Source: a bacterium (GTDB lineage Bacteria; Cyanobacteriota; Vampirovibrionia; Obscuribacterales; Obscuribacteraceae). Taken from it: a DNA stretch of 64,000 nucleotides. The stretch is from positions 124,001 through 188,000 of the forward strand of contig JAGOSY010000001.1 in NCBI GenBank assembly GCA_018062085.1, written 5' to 3'. The translations under genes were made by a program, and so were the position numbers. Shown in pieces: positions 49,997 to 59,329 of this stretch (positions are counted from its first letter, which is position 1; every line of letters begins with the position of its first letter). A model generated the notes under the pieces. It ran no database searches. It saw nothing but the letters and a program-made list of their open reading frames with translations, and had not been told where the DNA came from.

Positions 49997-50863
49997 ATGA
50001 GCCAATTAGCCAAACTCACCTTATTACTGCTCTTGCTCAATTGCTTGCCTATAGAGCACTCACTAATGGCCGTAGCGCAAACAAGTATGACGCTTCAAGC
50101 TGGCATTCAACTTGACGATAAAGTACCTGCACTTGATCAGGCATTGGCACCAGGCAATCAATTCAATCAATCTTTAGTCGAACAAAAAATACACAAAACA
50201 GCAGAACAAAATCAGTGGTTCAAAATTCCATCATGGGCAGCCGGTTCTTGGAAAACGTTAAAAGCTCAAACAACTTCGCACAAAGACGAGACTAGCGGCA
50301 GAGAAACAACTGATGGCAGCGAGTACACGATGAAAACTGCCTTTTCTATGGGCCTAGAAAAGGACCGAACCGGCCAAATTTGGGACTTTGTCGATCACAA
50401 CTACTGGACTCACACAGAATACGACAATAGCGATGCATACTGCTTCGTTACGTACACCTCACCAGGCGTAATCGAAAACAACCAACTCAGAGAAGAAGGG
50501 AGATTCATTTCATTCTTAGTCGACAAAGCTACAGGCGCAATTATTTCAACAACACAGAAACAGGCTTTCAGCATATATTTGGAACAATCACCTACCCTAA
50601 TGAAAAGGAAAGCTTGGCAGAGAGCTTTCGACTGGCAAGGCAACACAATGTACTCGACACACAGTGAAGCAAACTGTATAAGAACGAGCCATTTTAGCGT
50701 AGACCCCAGTATTACTGCCACAGATGGCCGATTGCTTCAACCGTTATTTAAGAAATACTTGATTGAAAATAACTTAGTCATGCTGATGCCACAAAGTAAG
50801 AGTGAGATCGAAGCCGAGATAAAAGCGGTGATGACTTCTGCAACAAAAAACAAGCGCAAATAA
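49997..50863 (+). CDS. exported protein, KIPxWxAGxW family member 2
   Basis: A 288-residue secreted protein with signal peptide (LTLLLLLLNCLPIEHSLMAV). It shares with the protein at 47979-48821 the block KIPSWAAGSWKTLKAQTTSH and the mid-protein DKATGAIISTT; the parts between are diverged. ATG 49997 follows the TPR stop by one base. It closes the operon, and 54 bases separate it from the convergent Cys-motif protein. Function unknown. Confidence 0.6.
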   Translation: MSQLAKLTLLLLLLNCLPIEHSLMAVAQTSMTLQAGIQLDDKVPALDQALAPGNQFNQSLVEQKIHKTAEQNQWFKIPSWAAGSWKTLKAQTTSHKDETSGRETTDGSEYTMKTAFSMGLEKDRTGQIWDFVDHNYWTHTEYDNSDAYCFVTYTSPGVIENNQLREEGRFISFLVDKATGAIISTTQKQAFSIYLEQSPTLMKRKAWQRAFDWQGNTMYSTHSEANCIRTSHFSVDPSITATDGRLLQPLFKKYLIENNLVMLMPQSKSEIEAEIKAVMTSATKNKRK

Positions 50864-50917
50864 ACTTCGAAACCAATAGCAGCTGGGTGCCATTACGATG
50901 CACCAATCTAGGTGCCA

Positions 50918-51979
50918 TCATCTGCGAATGTAATACACCCCGCATGGCACACCACCACTGTTGCAGTGCATGCAAGCTGAGCAATTGGTACATACGGGGC
51001 AATTTACTAGACCTGTGCAGGAGCCACCATAGCCACCCGAATACGGGTAGCCGGGGTAGCGATAAGGAGAGCCATAGACTGGCAAAGCACCCCGCCTAGC
51101 TAGCTCAACAGCACCATACAACAGACCAGCCGCTATGAGCACTTTCCAGAGCGTTGGCGAAGTCAATACTCTGCCAATGCCAGTTCCAGCTTGTTTGCCC
51201 ATTTCCTGAAATCTATTTGGCTGCTGTCTCGTCCTTTTCTGAAACGAGCTAGACAGAGCAATTGGCTCAGGTCGCAAAAACCAATCGAACTTACTCTTAC
51301 TCGCATTCACCACCTTATCTATGAGTTCATCTGGTGGCTGAAGAGCTTCCAACAAGCGATTGACTCGATCGTTCAAATTTCCCTGCGGCTTCGTATCTTT
51401 ACCCAAGCCATCCTGTTCTAAGGTTTCAATTCTCTTAAATAGGTCACTTTCTAAGCTTATCTTGTTATATAACAACAGCTCAAGAAGTGCAGTTCGCTGC
51501 ACAAGACTATTGACCCAACCAAGCGTCGCAGTTTTCTTGAACCATCCCGGCTCGTTAAGCGCCTTCTCGTCCACATTCGATACCAGCCTATCGGGTGGTG
51601 GTGCCTCAAAAAAGATTCTAGAGAGCCTGGTTTCTACTTCTTTGTCATAAGCCTGATAGAAGTCACTAAATATCGCAGACTCAATTTGACTCAAGCGGGC
51701 AGTATCGTCTTTAGCCGGGTAGGTCTTTCCCAAAATATTCAATTCGACAATGGCAATTAACTGCTCACTATTCAAGTGAAGCTCTGCGTCGGTTGGCGCC
51801 GGTTGATCCTTTGAAATCTCAACCGCTTCCTTTACCTCTATGTCTGGATCTTCAAGCACGGAGACAACACTATCACCAGAAGAAAATTGGCTAGCTCTCA
51901 GCGCCAGCACCGGGAGAGGTTGAAGCAGAGCTATAGTAAGAAGGACTACTGGAAAGCGCATGTTCAATTTTTTCGACAT
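50918..51979 (-). CDS. exported helical-repeat protein with C-terminal Cys motif
   Basis: A protein of about 353 residues with signal peptide MRFPVVLLTIALLQPLPVLA. Two copies of an L..(I)E..ILGK..-type helical unit follow (LNSEQLIAIVELNILGKTYP, ELLLYNKISLESDLFKRIET), then a transmembrane-like segment and a Tyr/Gly/Pro-rich linker. The last 34 residues carry seven cysteines in C-x5-C-x2-C-x2-C-x2-C-x2-C-x6-CGV spacing, as in 46746-46979. The start could be TTG 52006, ATG 51979 or ATG 51961. Confidence 0.65.
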   Translation of the reverse strand: MSKKLNMRFPVVLLTIALLQPLPVLALRASQFSSGDSVVSVLEDPDIEVKEAVEISKDQPAPTDAELHLNSEQLIAIVELNILGKTYPAKDDTARLSQIESAIFSDFYQAYDKEVETRLSRIFFEAPPPDRLVSNVDEKALNEPGWFKKTATLGWVNSLVQRTALLELLLYNKISLESDLFKRIETLEQDGLGKDTKPQGNLNDRVNRLLEALQPPDELIDKVVNASKSKFDWFLRPEPIALSSSFQKRTRQQPNRFQEMGKQAGTGIGRVLTSPTLWKVLIAAGLLYGAVELARRGALPVYGSPYRYPGYPYSGGYGGSCTGLVNCPVCTNCSACMHCNSGGVPCGVYYIRR

Positions 51980-52006
51980 AAGAACCAAATTGCAATACCG
52001 CTTCAA

Positions 52007-52341
52007 GGAAGACTATTCTATATCTTCCGCTTTATTTCTAAAAATAAACTTTCATGGATTGAGCCTCGAGGAGGCCAGGCTGAAAACTGTGTTCTTTCAG
52101 GCTCACCTTAATTCGAGCCACACGCAATAGCATAGCATTTAATTGTAATGGCCAAAACCGAAACAAAGATGAATGCGCCCAACAGGTTTCGGCCTCCAGT
52201 GGTTTACTAGACTGGCAGTTTGTCATACGGCCATTCGTGAGGTTCGTAATTAAAATTGTCATTGACAATCAGTCCTGACGATGACTTCGGAGGAAAGATC
52301 AGACTGCTATTAAGGTCGCTCAAAAGCTTTTCCCCGACTCA
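52007..52341. other. 335-base intergenic stretch
   Basis: Divergent upstream region. An inverted repeat ATTGTCA-T-TGACAAT lies at 52255-52269, about 75 bases before the next ATG, and could be an operator or a promoter -35 (TTGACA). No gene is supported. Confidence 0.45.
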
Positions 52342-53295
52342 ATGAAGTTCACACTGGAACAAGACGACAATGTCGACCGGGACAAAAAGAAATATCCACT
52401 CAAATGCAGGACCAGAATGAGTATGTGGGACGTTACCGAAGCTGAAACAATTGCAGAATTTCTGCGGTACAGAAACGCACGCAGCGGAAGCAAGTACAAA
52501 GTCACGGACAAACCTGATAGCAACAGCTCCAAAGGCATTTGTACTTCGAAAGCTTGCGACGCCATTGCCGAATGTGAGCATGGAAGCCAAACGCTCGCTA
52601 TTGAACATACAAAACTAGAGGTGTTACACAATCAAACTTACGACGATGTGCGTTTTTTGCAAGTCGCTCAACCAATTGAAAGTGAGCTAAACAACAATGA
52701 TTACGCACAGGGTATCACCGTAATTTTCGAAGAAACTTGCTTTCCTAAAGGAGACTGGAAAAAGTGGAGCGATCAAATTATTGAATGCCTTCGAGACTGT
52801 GTTCCGCGAATGACTGACTGTTCATCAGTGTCCTTTGGCCAGCCAGAATACCCCGTCATTTTCCAAGTCCAGAAGAAGCTTCGAGGGCCACGCGGCGCAG
52901 CAAGACGGACCCAATCTAAGCGAGCGCAATTGGAGCTCGTTGAAATTATGATTGAGCGGATCGAAACGAAACTTCTACAGTTGAACACCGTGATGACCCA
53001 AAACAAGAGGCGAATACTTCTACTTCAGATGAGGGATCTCGCCATGGTAAGTATTCACGCTGTGCCAGAAATTTTCTACAATGAAGTCTATCCTCATCTC
53101 GAAGTAGAGCTAAAGGGCATTGCCGAGGTTTGGGTCATGCTAAGCGTTCCAGACAGAACTCCTGATGGCCAATACAAAACGGGCTGCTGGCTTGCCTCTT
53201 GTGTATATCCGTGCAGGGTGGCAGAAGTCTATGAGGCACACTTTACAGATTCTACATTCGATGATGAGTGGCCTTTCAAGAATGTGGAAGACTAG
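52342..53295 (+). CDS. hypothetical protein, possible PD-(D/E)xK-like nuclease
   Basis: A 317-residue cytoplasmic protein. The segment CDAIAECEHGSQTLAIEHTK, followed by LEVLHNQTYDDVRFLQ, recalls families in which a conserved IEHT strand follows an acidic residue in a restriction-endonuclease-like fold, but I cannot align the full active site. A basic patch RGPRGAARRTQSKRAQ in the middle suits nucleic-acid binding. It is followed by an IS3 transposase relic. Function is unresolved. Confidence 0.5.
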   Translation: MKFTLEQDDNVDRDKKKYPLKCRTRMSMWDVTEAETIAEFLRYRNARSGSKYKVTDKPDSNSSKGICTSKACDAIAECEHGSQTLAIEHTKLEVLHNQTYDDVRFLQVAQPIESELNNNDYAQGITVIFEETCFPKGDWKKWSDQIIECLRDCVPRMTDCSSVSFGQPEYPVIFQVQKKLRGPRGAARRTQSKRAQLELVEIMIERIETKLLQLNTVMTQNKRRILLLQMRDLAMVSIHAVPEIFYNEVYPHLEVELKGIAEVWVMLSVPDRTPDGQYKTGCWLASCVYPCRVAEVYEAHFTDSTFDDEWPFKNVED

Positions 53296-53324
53296 CAATT
53301 CAATCAGCAGTAGCTAGAATCTGA

Positions 53325-53471
53325 ACCGAAACCCGACGAACATCAAGCACAATAATCGAGAGGCTAGCCGACTACAACGAAGCTCGCGCACACAGCGCGT
53401 TAGGCAAGCTAACTCCAGATCAATTTAGACTCAAAATTGAACAAGAAAACAGAAAAACGAGGGAAAGCTAA
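53325..53471 (+). mobile_element. IS3-family transposase C-terminal relic
   Basis: The frame ending TAA 53469-53471 reads ERLADYNEARAHSALGKLTP then DQFRLKI, which matches the last 40 residues of IS3-family transposases (YN..R.HSALG..TP..F). No start, no catalytic DDE part and no inverted repeats remain, so this is a fragment. The rest of 53296-53594 is non-coding. Confidence 0.75.
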
Positions 53472-53594
53472 ATCTAACTGGGAATGAAAACGGTAGAATC
53501 GCCGAATGAGTGACTCAACGAAGAGGGCTTATTCACGCCTCATTATCGGAACAGGTACAGTGCGTTTTGTATTTCCCAAACTAAGGTTCTTCAG

Positions 53595-54188
53595 ATGACA
53601 ATTATTTCGGCTGTTCTTGGTGAACACTACATAGCGATAGCATCTGATTCATTTCGAACAGAGCCGGGCAAAGGCCGAAAACACTTTAATATCCTCGACA
53701 GTCAGTTACCTAAAATTGTTTCTGTGCCCAGGTTTCTCGGTGCGATCTCTTGGGCTGGCTATTCAGGAATGGGTGACGATCTTTTACCGTGGTTTGAAAA
53801 ATTGGCCAAACAAGCATACCGGCAGAAAACAGCTGAAAAATTCGCCGATTACTTAGGGAAACAGCTGACTAATAATTTTGACGACCAGGTTAAGAAAGTA
53901 CCAGGTATAGCCGTGCACTTCGTAGCTTACGAGCCTCTCGGCTCAGGAGGGGCTCTGGTCCCAGAAATTTTCTATATTCACACATTCAATGGGGACTACA
54001 AAGTAAAACCAGGGCTAAGGGTACGCTGCCAAAGACTCTCTTACTTTACTGTATCAGGAGAAACATGTGAACCGACACCAGAGCATAGACAGGAAGAATT
54101 TAGAATGAAGGTCCTAGCACGAATCAGGCAGTGCCCGCTTGTCTATAGCAACCCAAATCCGAAGCTCTTTGCTCCATTGGCGCTATGA
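53595..54188 (+). CDS. proteasome-like Ntn-hydrolase
   Basis: A 197-residue protein starting MTIISAVLGEHYIAIASDSF. Removing Met exposes Thr1, and Asp sits exactly at position 17, as in proteasome beta/HslV (T1, D17); Lys39 in PKIVSV is a likely counterpart of Lys33. GAISWAGYSGMGDDLL parallels the Gly-rich S4 region. It probably folds as an Ntn hydrolase with peptidase or amidase activity. The expected C-terminal IGG segment is not in this frame but in the following ORF, so the gene may be frameshifted. Confidence 0.6.
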   Translation: MTIISAVLGEHYIAIASDSFRTEPGKGRKHFNILDSQLPKIVSVPRFLGAISWAGYSGMGDDLLPWFEKLAKQAYRQKTAEKFADYLGKQLTNNFDDQVKKVPGIAVHFVAYEPLGSGGALVPEIFYIHTFNGDYKVKPGLRVRCQRLSYFTVSGETCEPTPEHRQEEFRMKVLARIRQCPLVYSNPNPKLFAPLAL

Positions 54189-54388
54189 TATTGTCTTCAA
54201 AAATGCCTCAATTTCACATAGAGCCTGCGACAGTAAGCCTTTCTATAGCAGCAGAACCGATAAGATTAGTTTGCCACATCCTCCGATACGGTGCAGAACC
54301 AAATAGTTATCGAATTGGAGGCACCGTGCACTGCTTAGTGATAGGTCGCAATGGCGAACTTTCATGGCATAAGTTTTTAGAGCCTTAA
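54185..54388 (+). CDS. C-terminal piece of the Ntn-hydrolase-like gene in another frame
   Basis: A 67-residue frame overlapping the previous stop by four bases (ATGA). Its body contains EPIRLVCHILRYGAEPNSYR, IGGTVHCLVIGRNGELSW, which resembles the C-terminal strand set of HslV/proteasome-like hypothetical proteins. Either this is the rest of a gene interrupted by a frameshift, or the two pieces are translated coupled. I cannot tell without relatives. Confidence 0.45.
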   Translation: MILSSKMPQFHIEPATVSLSIAAEPIRLVCHILRYGAEPNSYRIGGTVHCLVIGRNGELSWHKFLEP

Positions 54389-54505
54389 CCCAAATAAGAG
54401 AATGCCACCAACTGCTGTAGGGACAAAAACGCGATCAAACGCAAACAAAAAAAATGAACTGCTCAATAATCTCGAGCCACAAACAGATAGGAGTTTGCTC
54501 AACAG

Positions 54506-56494
54506 ATGGTAGAACGATTTCAACCCAAGAACTTTTCGCCGTCGGACGACCAGGAAGAAGAAGGCAATCTAATTCTACAAAATCTTCTTCATGATGAGAA
54601 ACGCGTTCGATTGTCTACGGGCGGTAACGACAAAACGCCTAACCGAGATGGTTTCATTGAACTACGAAATGCAAGCACCGTCGTAGGCAAACTAGAAGTT
54701 CAAATAAAACCTGTGGATAGCAGAAAAAGTAAGGTCCCCGGCTATCAATTGGGTGGCCATCTAGTAGGGTACAGTGGGAGATCCGGCTTGCCATTTATTC
54801 TTTTGTGCTATGACCGTACTAGCAAAAAAGGTTATTGGAAACAAATTGAGCACAGCCTGTTCGATGGCGTGCCAGCAAACCAGCAAAGCGTGCGAATCAA
54901 TTTTGCCACCGAAGACGAAATAACAAATGGCAATAACTATTTTGAAAAGTGGTCACGTATAAACCAAGAGCATCTAGAGAATCTCGCCTTAGGCCTGCAA
55001 TTTAGAAACGCACTACCTGAACTTTCTGAGCGGCTACCGGCAGGTTTAGATGCGACAACTGAAATGGCTACTCAATTGCAAAAGATTATTGACGGCTGGG
55101 CCAATAGATTTAAGGGTCGGTTCGAAGACGCTCAAAACTTATTCAGAGATCATCATATAGCCGCAGCAACTAGCTTAGTGAGCAACTTAGAAAAAGAAAT
55201 TTCAAGCGAGAATGGTGACTCGGAACTTCTGTTGCGGGTTAAGGTTTTGCTCGGCAACTGCCATATCAGACTCGAGCAGTATGATCTAGCAGAGAACTAT
55301 TTTCTTGGTGCTCTTAATTTAAACCAAGATTCACATAGAGCCCAATCCAATCTAGCACACATATATTACATTCGAAATAAAGAGTCAGTTGAGTGCCTAA
55401 ACCTTGCTAAACTGGCATACCAAGCCAAGAATGACGATGAGTTTACAATTGGCGTCTACTTGCTCGCACTAAGTTTCAATGCCAATCAAAGCGATCTTAA
55501 CACCTTTGTTGCAGACAAAGAGTCGACTATCAGTAAGTCAAGTGTCCTGCAGCTAACCCTCGCCCAATGTGCAAAAGAAAACGAAGACTTTTCAAAAGCC
55601 CGCGAGCACTTTGAGCGAGCGATCGAATTGAACCCATCCAATTTCACATCACGGATCCTCCTAGCAGAGGCTATCTATAAGGGCATAAGACAAGATGCAT
55701 CAAAAAGTCTAAAGAAAAACATATTGCCAGCTCTAACGAGGTACAAGGCTGATCTTGTAGATGCTATGAACCAAATCGAGTTGGCAGTGGCGCAGCTAGT
55801 AACAACTGAAGATCGAATTGGTTTGTGCCGAAGCTACGAACTCGGCGGCTTGCTGCAAATGATAGAAGGCGAGTTCGCAAATGGAATAATATTTTGTGAT
55901 CGCGCTTTAGGGGTCGACCCAAAGCGAAGAGTTGCTCAAATGATCAAGGTCCAGCTTCTGATTCAGCTAGAAAAATATAAGGAAGCAATTTCGATTCTAG
56001 AGTCTCTCGACACAAAAGAAAGAGACTCTCGTCAGGCACTCGCTTACTCAAACTACAAACTTAAAAATTTTAGTCACGCAGCTGACTTCTTCACTCAGTA
56101 TATAGAGGAAATTGACAGCGATTTTGAATGGATCGCTTACGCTCAGTCTTTGTGGTTTAGCAACAAGAAAAAGAAGGCCTACCAGGTCGCTATGAACCTA
56201 AGGCTGCAGGGTCGCGCCCCAGTATCAATAATGCGCGAAATAGAGCTAAGGCGTCTCTTCGACAAGGAAGAATGGGCAGCGGCAATTGGAGTTTTAGAGT
56301 TATTAAAAGTACGCGAACCGAAAGCTGCAGAACATTGGTTGAATATATTGGCAATGAACATGAACCTAGGGAGGCGGACTCAAGCTCTTGAGGCCTATGG
56401 CGCACTGCCACTTGATTTAATCCAAGCCGATGGCTGGGCACGACCAAAGCTTGCTGAACTTAGAGCGGCACTAAGACATAAGCAGTGGCTCTAA
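54506..56494 (+). CDS. DUF4365-TPR protein, putative defence factor
   Basis: A 662-residue protein. The N-terminal 150 residues look like DUF4365, a restriction-endonuclease-like fold: Asp48 in NRDGFIEL, then GKLEVQIKPVD with Gln66 and Lys68 of the E-x-Q-x-K type, and GYQLGGHLVGYSG. The rest is a long TPR array (LLGNCHIRLEQYDLAENYFL, LAQCAKENEDFSKAREHFER, YELGGLLQMIEGEFANGIIF). DUF4365-type domains occur in prokaryotic defence proteins; the TPR may sense or scaffold. It converges with a TIR-domain gene 47 bases away. Confidence 0.65.
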   Translation: MVERFQPKNFSPSDDQEEEGNLILQNLLHDEKRVRLSTGGNDKTPNRDGFIELRNASTVVGKLEVQIKPVDSRKSKVPGYQLGGHLVGYSGRSGLPFILLCYDRTSKKGYWKQIEHSLFDGVPANQQSVRINFATEDEITNGNNYFEKWSRINQEHLENLALGLQFRNALPELSERLPAGLDATTEMATQLQKIIDGWANRFKGRFEDAQNLFRDHHIAAATSLVSNLEKEISSENGDSELLLRVKVLLGNCHIRLEQYDLAENYFLGALNLNQDSHRAQSNLAHIYYIRNKESVECLNLAKLAYQAKNDDEFTIGVYLLALSFNANQSDLNTFVADKESTISKSSVLQLTLAQCAKENEDFSKAREHFERAIELNPSNFTSRILLAEAIYKGIRQDASKSLKKNILPALTRYKADLVDAMNQIELAVAQLVTTEDRIGLCRSYELGGLLQMIEGEFANGIIFCDRALGVDPKRRVAQMIKVQLLIQLEKYKEAISILESLDTKERDSRQALAYSNYKLKNFSHAADFFTQYIEEIDSDFEWIAYAQSLWFSNKKKKAYQVAMNLRLQGRAPVSIMREIELRRLFDKEEWAAAIGVLELLKVREPKAAEHWLNILAMNMNLGRRTQALEAYGALPLDLIQADGWARPKLAELRAALRHKQWL

Positions 56495-56541
56495 AGCACA
56501 TGGCCAACCATTCACAAATCACGCAAAAAAACTTAAAAACC

Positions 56542-57654
56542 CTATTTTCGCAATCGCTGTAGCAATTTATTTAGAGATTCTTCAAACTTATCTGGCTCTG
56601 TAAAATCAGCATACAGCTTCCCTTTCAAGAAAGCTGGAACATTGCAATTTTCCAGCAGCAGAGGCAGCACCACAACACTGTTTCGGTCTAATTGCTTTGT
56701 GATGGCGATTTCCAACTCCTGCTTCACCCAAGCCGAATTTATGGATTGCGGCGAAAGGATAACTCCTACATACTGGCAATGCTCCAAGCCTTCTTCGATT
56801 TTCGCAGTAAGAGAATCACCAAGCTGAATCTCTGCTTCGTCAACCCAGACCATAGGCACGCCACGCTCAACTAAAATATCGCGAAGCTTTCTTACAAAGG
56901 GTTTATCAACGCTCGTATGGCTGAGAAAGATACTTCTATAATTTTCAACTGGCTGAGGCGTGAAATTCAAAGCAATCGCAGATAAAACAAGTGCATTCTC
57001 GGACTCAGCTGTGACAGGCGGTGTTATCAACCAGCCTTCACAGCGTGGCAAAACAATTCGACCTCCAAGATGAATTCCGTCCGGTCCGCGAGCTATCGAT
57101 TCAAACCCCGTCTGAGAAGAATCAGTTAAGCCCAAGAACCAACCACTGGTCTCAAGAGCTTGGAAATAGCCCTGAAACGGCGACGGACAATCTTCAAATA
57201 TAATCTTTCGACCTTTCTTAACCTCTAACCCCATTTTACTTACAAGCTCTGCCACCGGTGGTGCGGCATAACCAATGGTAGTCTCGCGATAACCATAAAA
57301 TTTCTCAGACTTGGGTTCGGACAAGCACCACACCACAGCTGCACCGTTTGCAATGGCCTTTTTGAGCTCATCGATTCGCTCACCAGCACGAAAAATAGTG
57401 TCAATGTCCCATAGATTGTTAGCATGCTTCAAGGATACAAGTTCATCTTTAGAACTAGAAAAATCAGTGCTAGAACCAAAGAAGAAATGCGAATAGCTTG
57501 CTGGGTTGATGACGATAGTGTCATATTCGTAAAGTGGGAAAGCAGCTTGCTTGGCAGAAACTTGGGGTGAGCAGAGTCCCAAATTTTCTATCTTCACGTC
57601 TTTTAATGGCTTGCCCGTATAAGAGAGACCAACAGTTAGCACGTGCTTTATCAC
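56542..57654 (-). CDS. TIR-domain protein with novel N-terminal domain
   Basis: A 370-residue protein. Residues 239-370 are a TIR domain: SIFLSHTSVDKPFVRKLRDI, WVDEAEIQLGDSLTAKI, YVGVILSPQSINSAWVKQEL with Glu313 at the position of the NAD-cleaving glutamate. The N-terminal 235 residues are unassigned; TIVINPASYSHFFFG and ANGAAVVWCLSEPKSEKFYG suggest a Rossmann-like alpha/beta domain. TIR effectors deplete NAD or make signal molecules in anti-phage systems. It is convergent with the DUF4365-TPR gene. Confidence 0.75.
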   Translation of the reverse strand: MIKHVLTVGLSYTGKPLKDVKIENLGLCSPQVSAKQAAFPLYEYDTIVINPASYSHFFFGSSTDFSSSKDELVSLKHANNLWDIDTIFRAGERIDELKKAIANGAAVVWCLSEPKSEKFYGYRETTIGYAAPPVAELVSKMGLEVKKGRKIIFEDCPSPFQGYFQALETSGWFLGLTDSSQTGFESIARGPDGIHLGGRIVLPRCEGWLITPPVTAESENALVLSAIALNFTPQPVENYRSIFLSHTSVDKPFVRKLRDILVERGVPMVWVDEAEIQLGDSLTAKIEEGLEHCQYVGVILSPQSINSAWVKQELEIAITKQLDRNSVVVLPLLLENCNVPAFLKGKLYADFTEPDKFEESLNKLLQRLRK

Positions 57655-57911
57655 TTACAACGAACCTCTCTATTTAAACACCAATAAATTTGGCGGTAAG
57701 ACTTTTCGCTACGGCCAAAACTTGCTATGGAAACTTTACATACACCAATGCCTGACTTCTTGTTCTACCTTAGACATTCACAAGTTCAGGTTGTTAGATT
57801 TACCACAAAATGGAGCATAACAAACTAGTGGGAAGCCACTTTCACTCAAAGAACCAAGTCATTTTGGCTTAATTCATAACATGGTTGAATTCACCCGTGG
57901 CAAATTCAAAA
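57655..57911. other. intergenic region between TIR and prepilin genes
   Basis: Divergent AT-rich region with no inverted repeat or ORF I would support. A TTG 57885 start for the prepilin is possible. Confidence 0.3.
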
Positions 57912-58457
57912 ATGCTAAGAACAACTCAGCGAGTCTATTGTCGAAGACCCAAGGCCCGGAAGAGCCTTCGGCCAGCCAATGCCTTCACAATTGTCGAAAC
58001 CCTTGTAGCACTCGTTATTGGCGCGATAGTGACCTTCTGTATGATTGATTTGTTTGGACAGTTATTGAGGGTGCAGACCAAAAGCAAAAACGACCTCTAT
58101 GCAAACTCAATAGTTCAAGAAGTGCTTGAGCGGGCACGAAGTACCGGTTATCAGAACCTAGTCGTTGGTGGCCCAAATGAGCTAATTACGAACTCCCCAA
58201 CCACAGTCGCCCCCACCAGTCTCGCCCCAGAAGAGACACTTCTAAATTTTCAAACGAGAGATTGGTCACCCTCAGTTCAGAAGCAATCCTTTGCGGGAAG
58301 AGCCTCATATAGCATCAGTACATCTAATGCTTCTACCGATGCATTAAAGGTAACAGTCACTACTCGCTGGCCGGAGAACCAAGCAGCCCCAGGCGTGAGG
58401 ACAGTAGAGTCCTCAACCACCATCCTGAAGTATGGGCTGGACAAATGGCGACTTTGA
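57912..58457 (+). CDS. type IV minor prepilin, PilV-like
   Basis: A 181-residue prepilin. The cleavage region is ANAFTIVETLVALVIG: Ala at -1 (Gly is usual), Phe +1 and Glu +5, then a hydrophobic helix. The C-terminal domain is beta-rich (SYSISTSNASTDALKVTVTT). It starts a three-gene operon with two other prepilins and would be processed by the prepilin peptidase. ATG 57912 is assumed; TTG 57885 would extend the leader. Confidence 0.75.
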   Translation: MLRTTQRVYCRRPKARKSLRPANAFTIVETLVALVIGAIVTFCMIDLFGQLLRVQTKSKNDLYANSIVQEVLERARSTGYQNLVVGGPNELITNSPTTVAPTSLAPEETLLNFQTRDWSPSVQKQSFAGRASYSISTSNASTDALKVTVTTRWPENQAAPGVRTVESSTTILKYGLDKWRL

Positions 58458-59329
58458 AACGCACAAAAAGGGGAGCAAGCCTCGTCGAATTGCTCATAGC
58501 AATTTCACTTTTCGGTTTTTTGGCCGCGATACTGACTCAGCTAGCAATCAACGTTACAACAGCTTCAATCAAAATTAGCAACAAGACTCTCGGTCAAGAA
58601 GCAGCCCGCACAGCCATGAATCGGATGCTAGCGGATATAAGACAGGCAAGGTCAATTGGCGATTTTTATGGCGCAGGTGGTAAATTTCCAGCACCGACTA
58701 ATCCGATATATGGCGCTCTCCCGCCAACCGGGGGATGGCCTGGCCCACCATGGAACCCGAACATGACACTAACCCCTCAAGTCCTGGTAATTCAAATTCC
58801 TGTTTTCTATCAAGACAAAGACAATCCAGACATAGTCGATGCAGCAAAACCCCCCAACCCATTCAATGGGTTTCCGACCATGCTAAGGCTAGATCCAGCA
58901 AAACCGAGTTTAAATGTCGAAAATTTGGATACCGTAGTTTATCAAGTTGTCCCAGATCTCAAAAAGCCAGAAGAATACGTGCTACAAGTTGCACGCTTTC
59001 CTGGTGTCAAAATGACAAGCCTAAATAACCTACAGCCAGAGTTAATCAATCCACCGCAAACCATATTGAAAGGGCTTGTCGGACCCAAAGTCGGCGGTGG
59101 CACGGTACCTAATGTCTTCACATATTTCGGTAGACCGCAAAACATTGGCCCATATCGCAAGATAACCCCTTCAGCTGGGACCGAAGCTCGCGGAGTGGGC
59201 ATTGATATGGAAATCAGAAAGCTTGGCGACGATCAAGCGACAGTCTCACGATTCCCGGAATACATCGGCATTCACCAAGAAGCATTTGTGGGCGCAAATA
59301 CCAATATGACACTAGTAAACGATCGATGA
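58445..59329 (+). CDS. type IV minor prepilin, PilW-like
   Basis: A 294-residue protein with class III leader RTKRGASLVELLIAISLFG: Gly at -1, then ASLVE with Glu +5. The large, Pro-rich C-terminal domain is typical of minor pilins at the pilus tip. It overlaps the previous gene by 13 bases and the next by 4. Confidence 0.75.
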   Translation: MATLKRTKRGASLVELLIAISLFGFLAAILTQLAINVTTASIKISNKTLGQEAARTAMNRMLADIRQARSIGDFYGAGGKFPAPTNPIYGALPPTGGWPGPPWNPNMTLTPQVLVIQIPVFYQDKDNPDIVDAAKPPNPFNGFPTMLRLDPAKPSLNVENLDTVVYQVVPDLKKPEEYVLQVARFPGVKMTSLNNLQPELINPPQTILKGLVGPKVGGGTVPNVFTYFGRPQNIGPYRKITPSAGTEARGVGIDMEIRKLGDDQATVSRFPEYIGIHQEAFVGANTNMTLVNDR

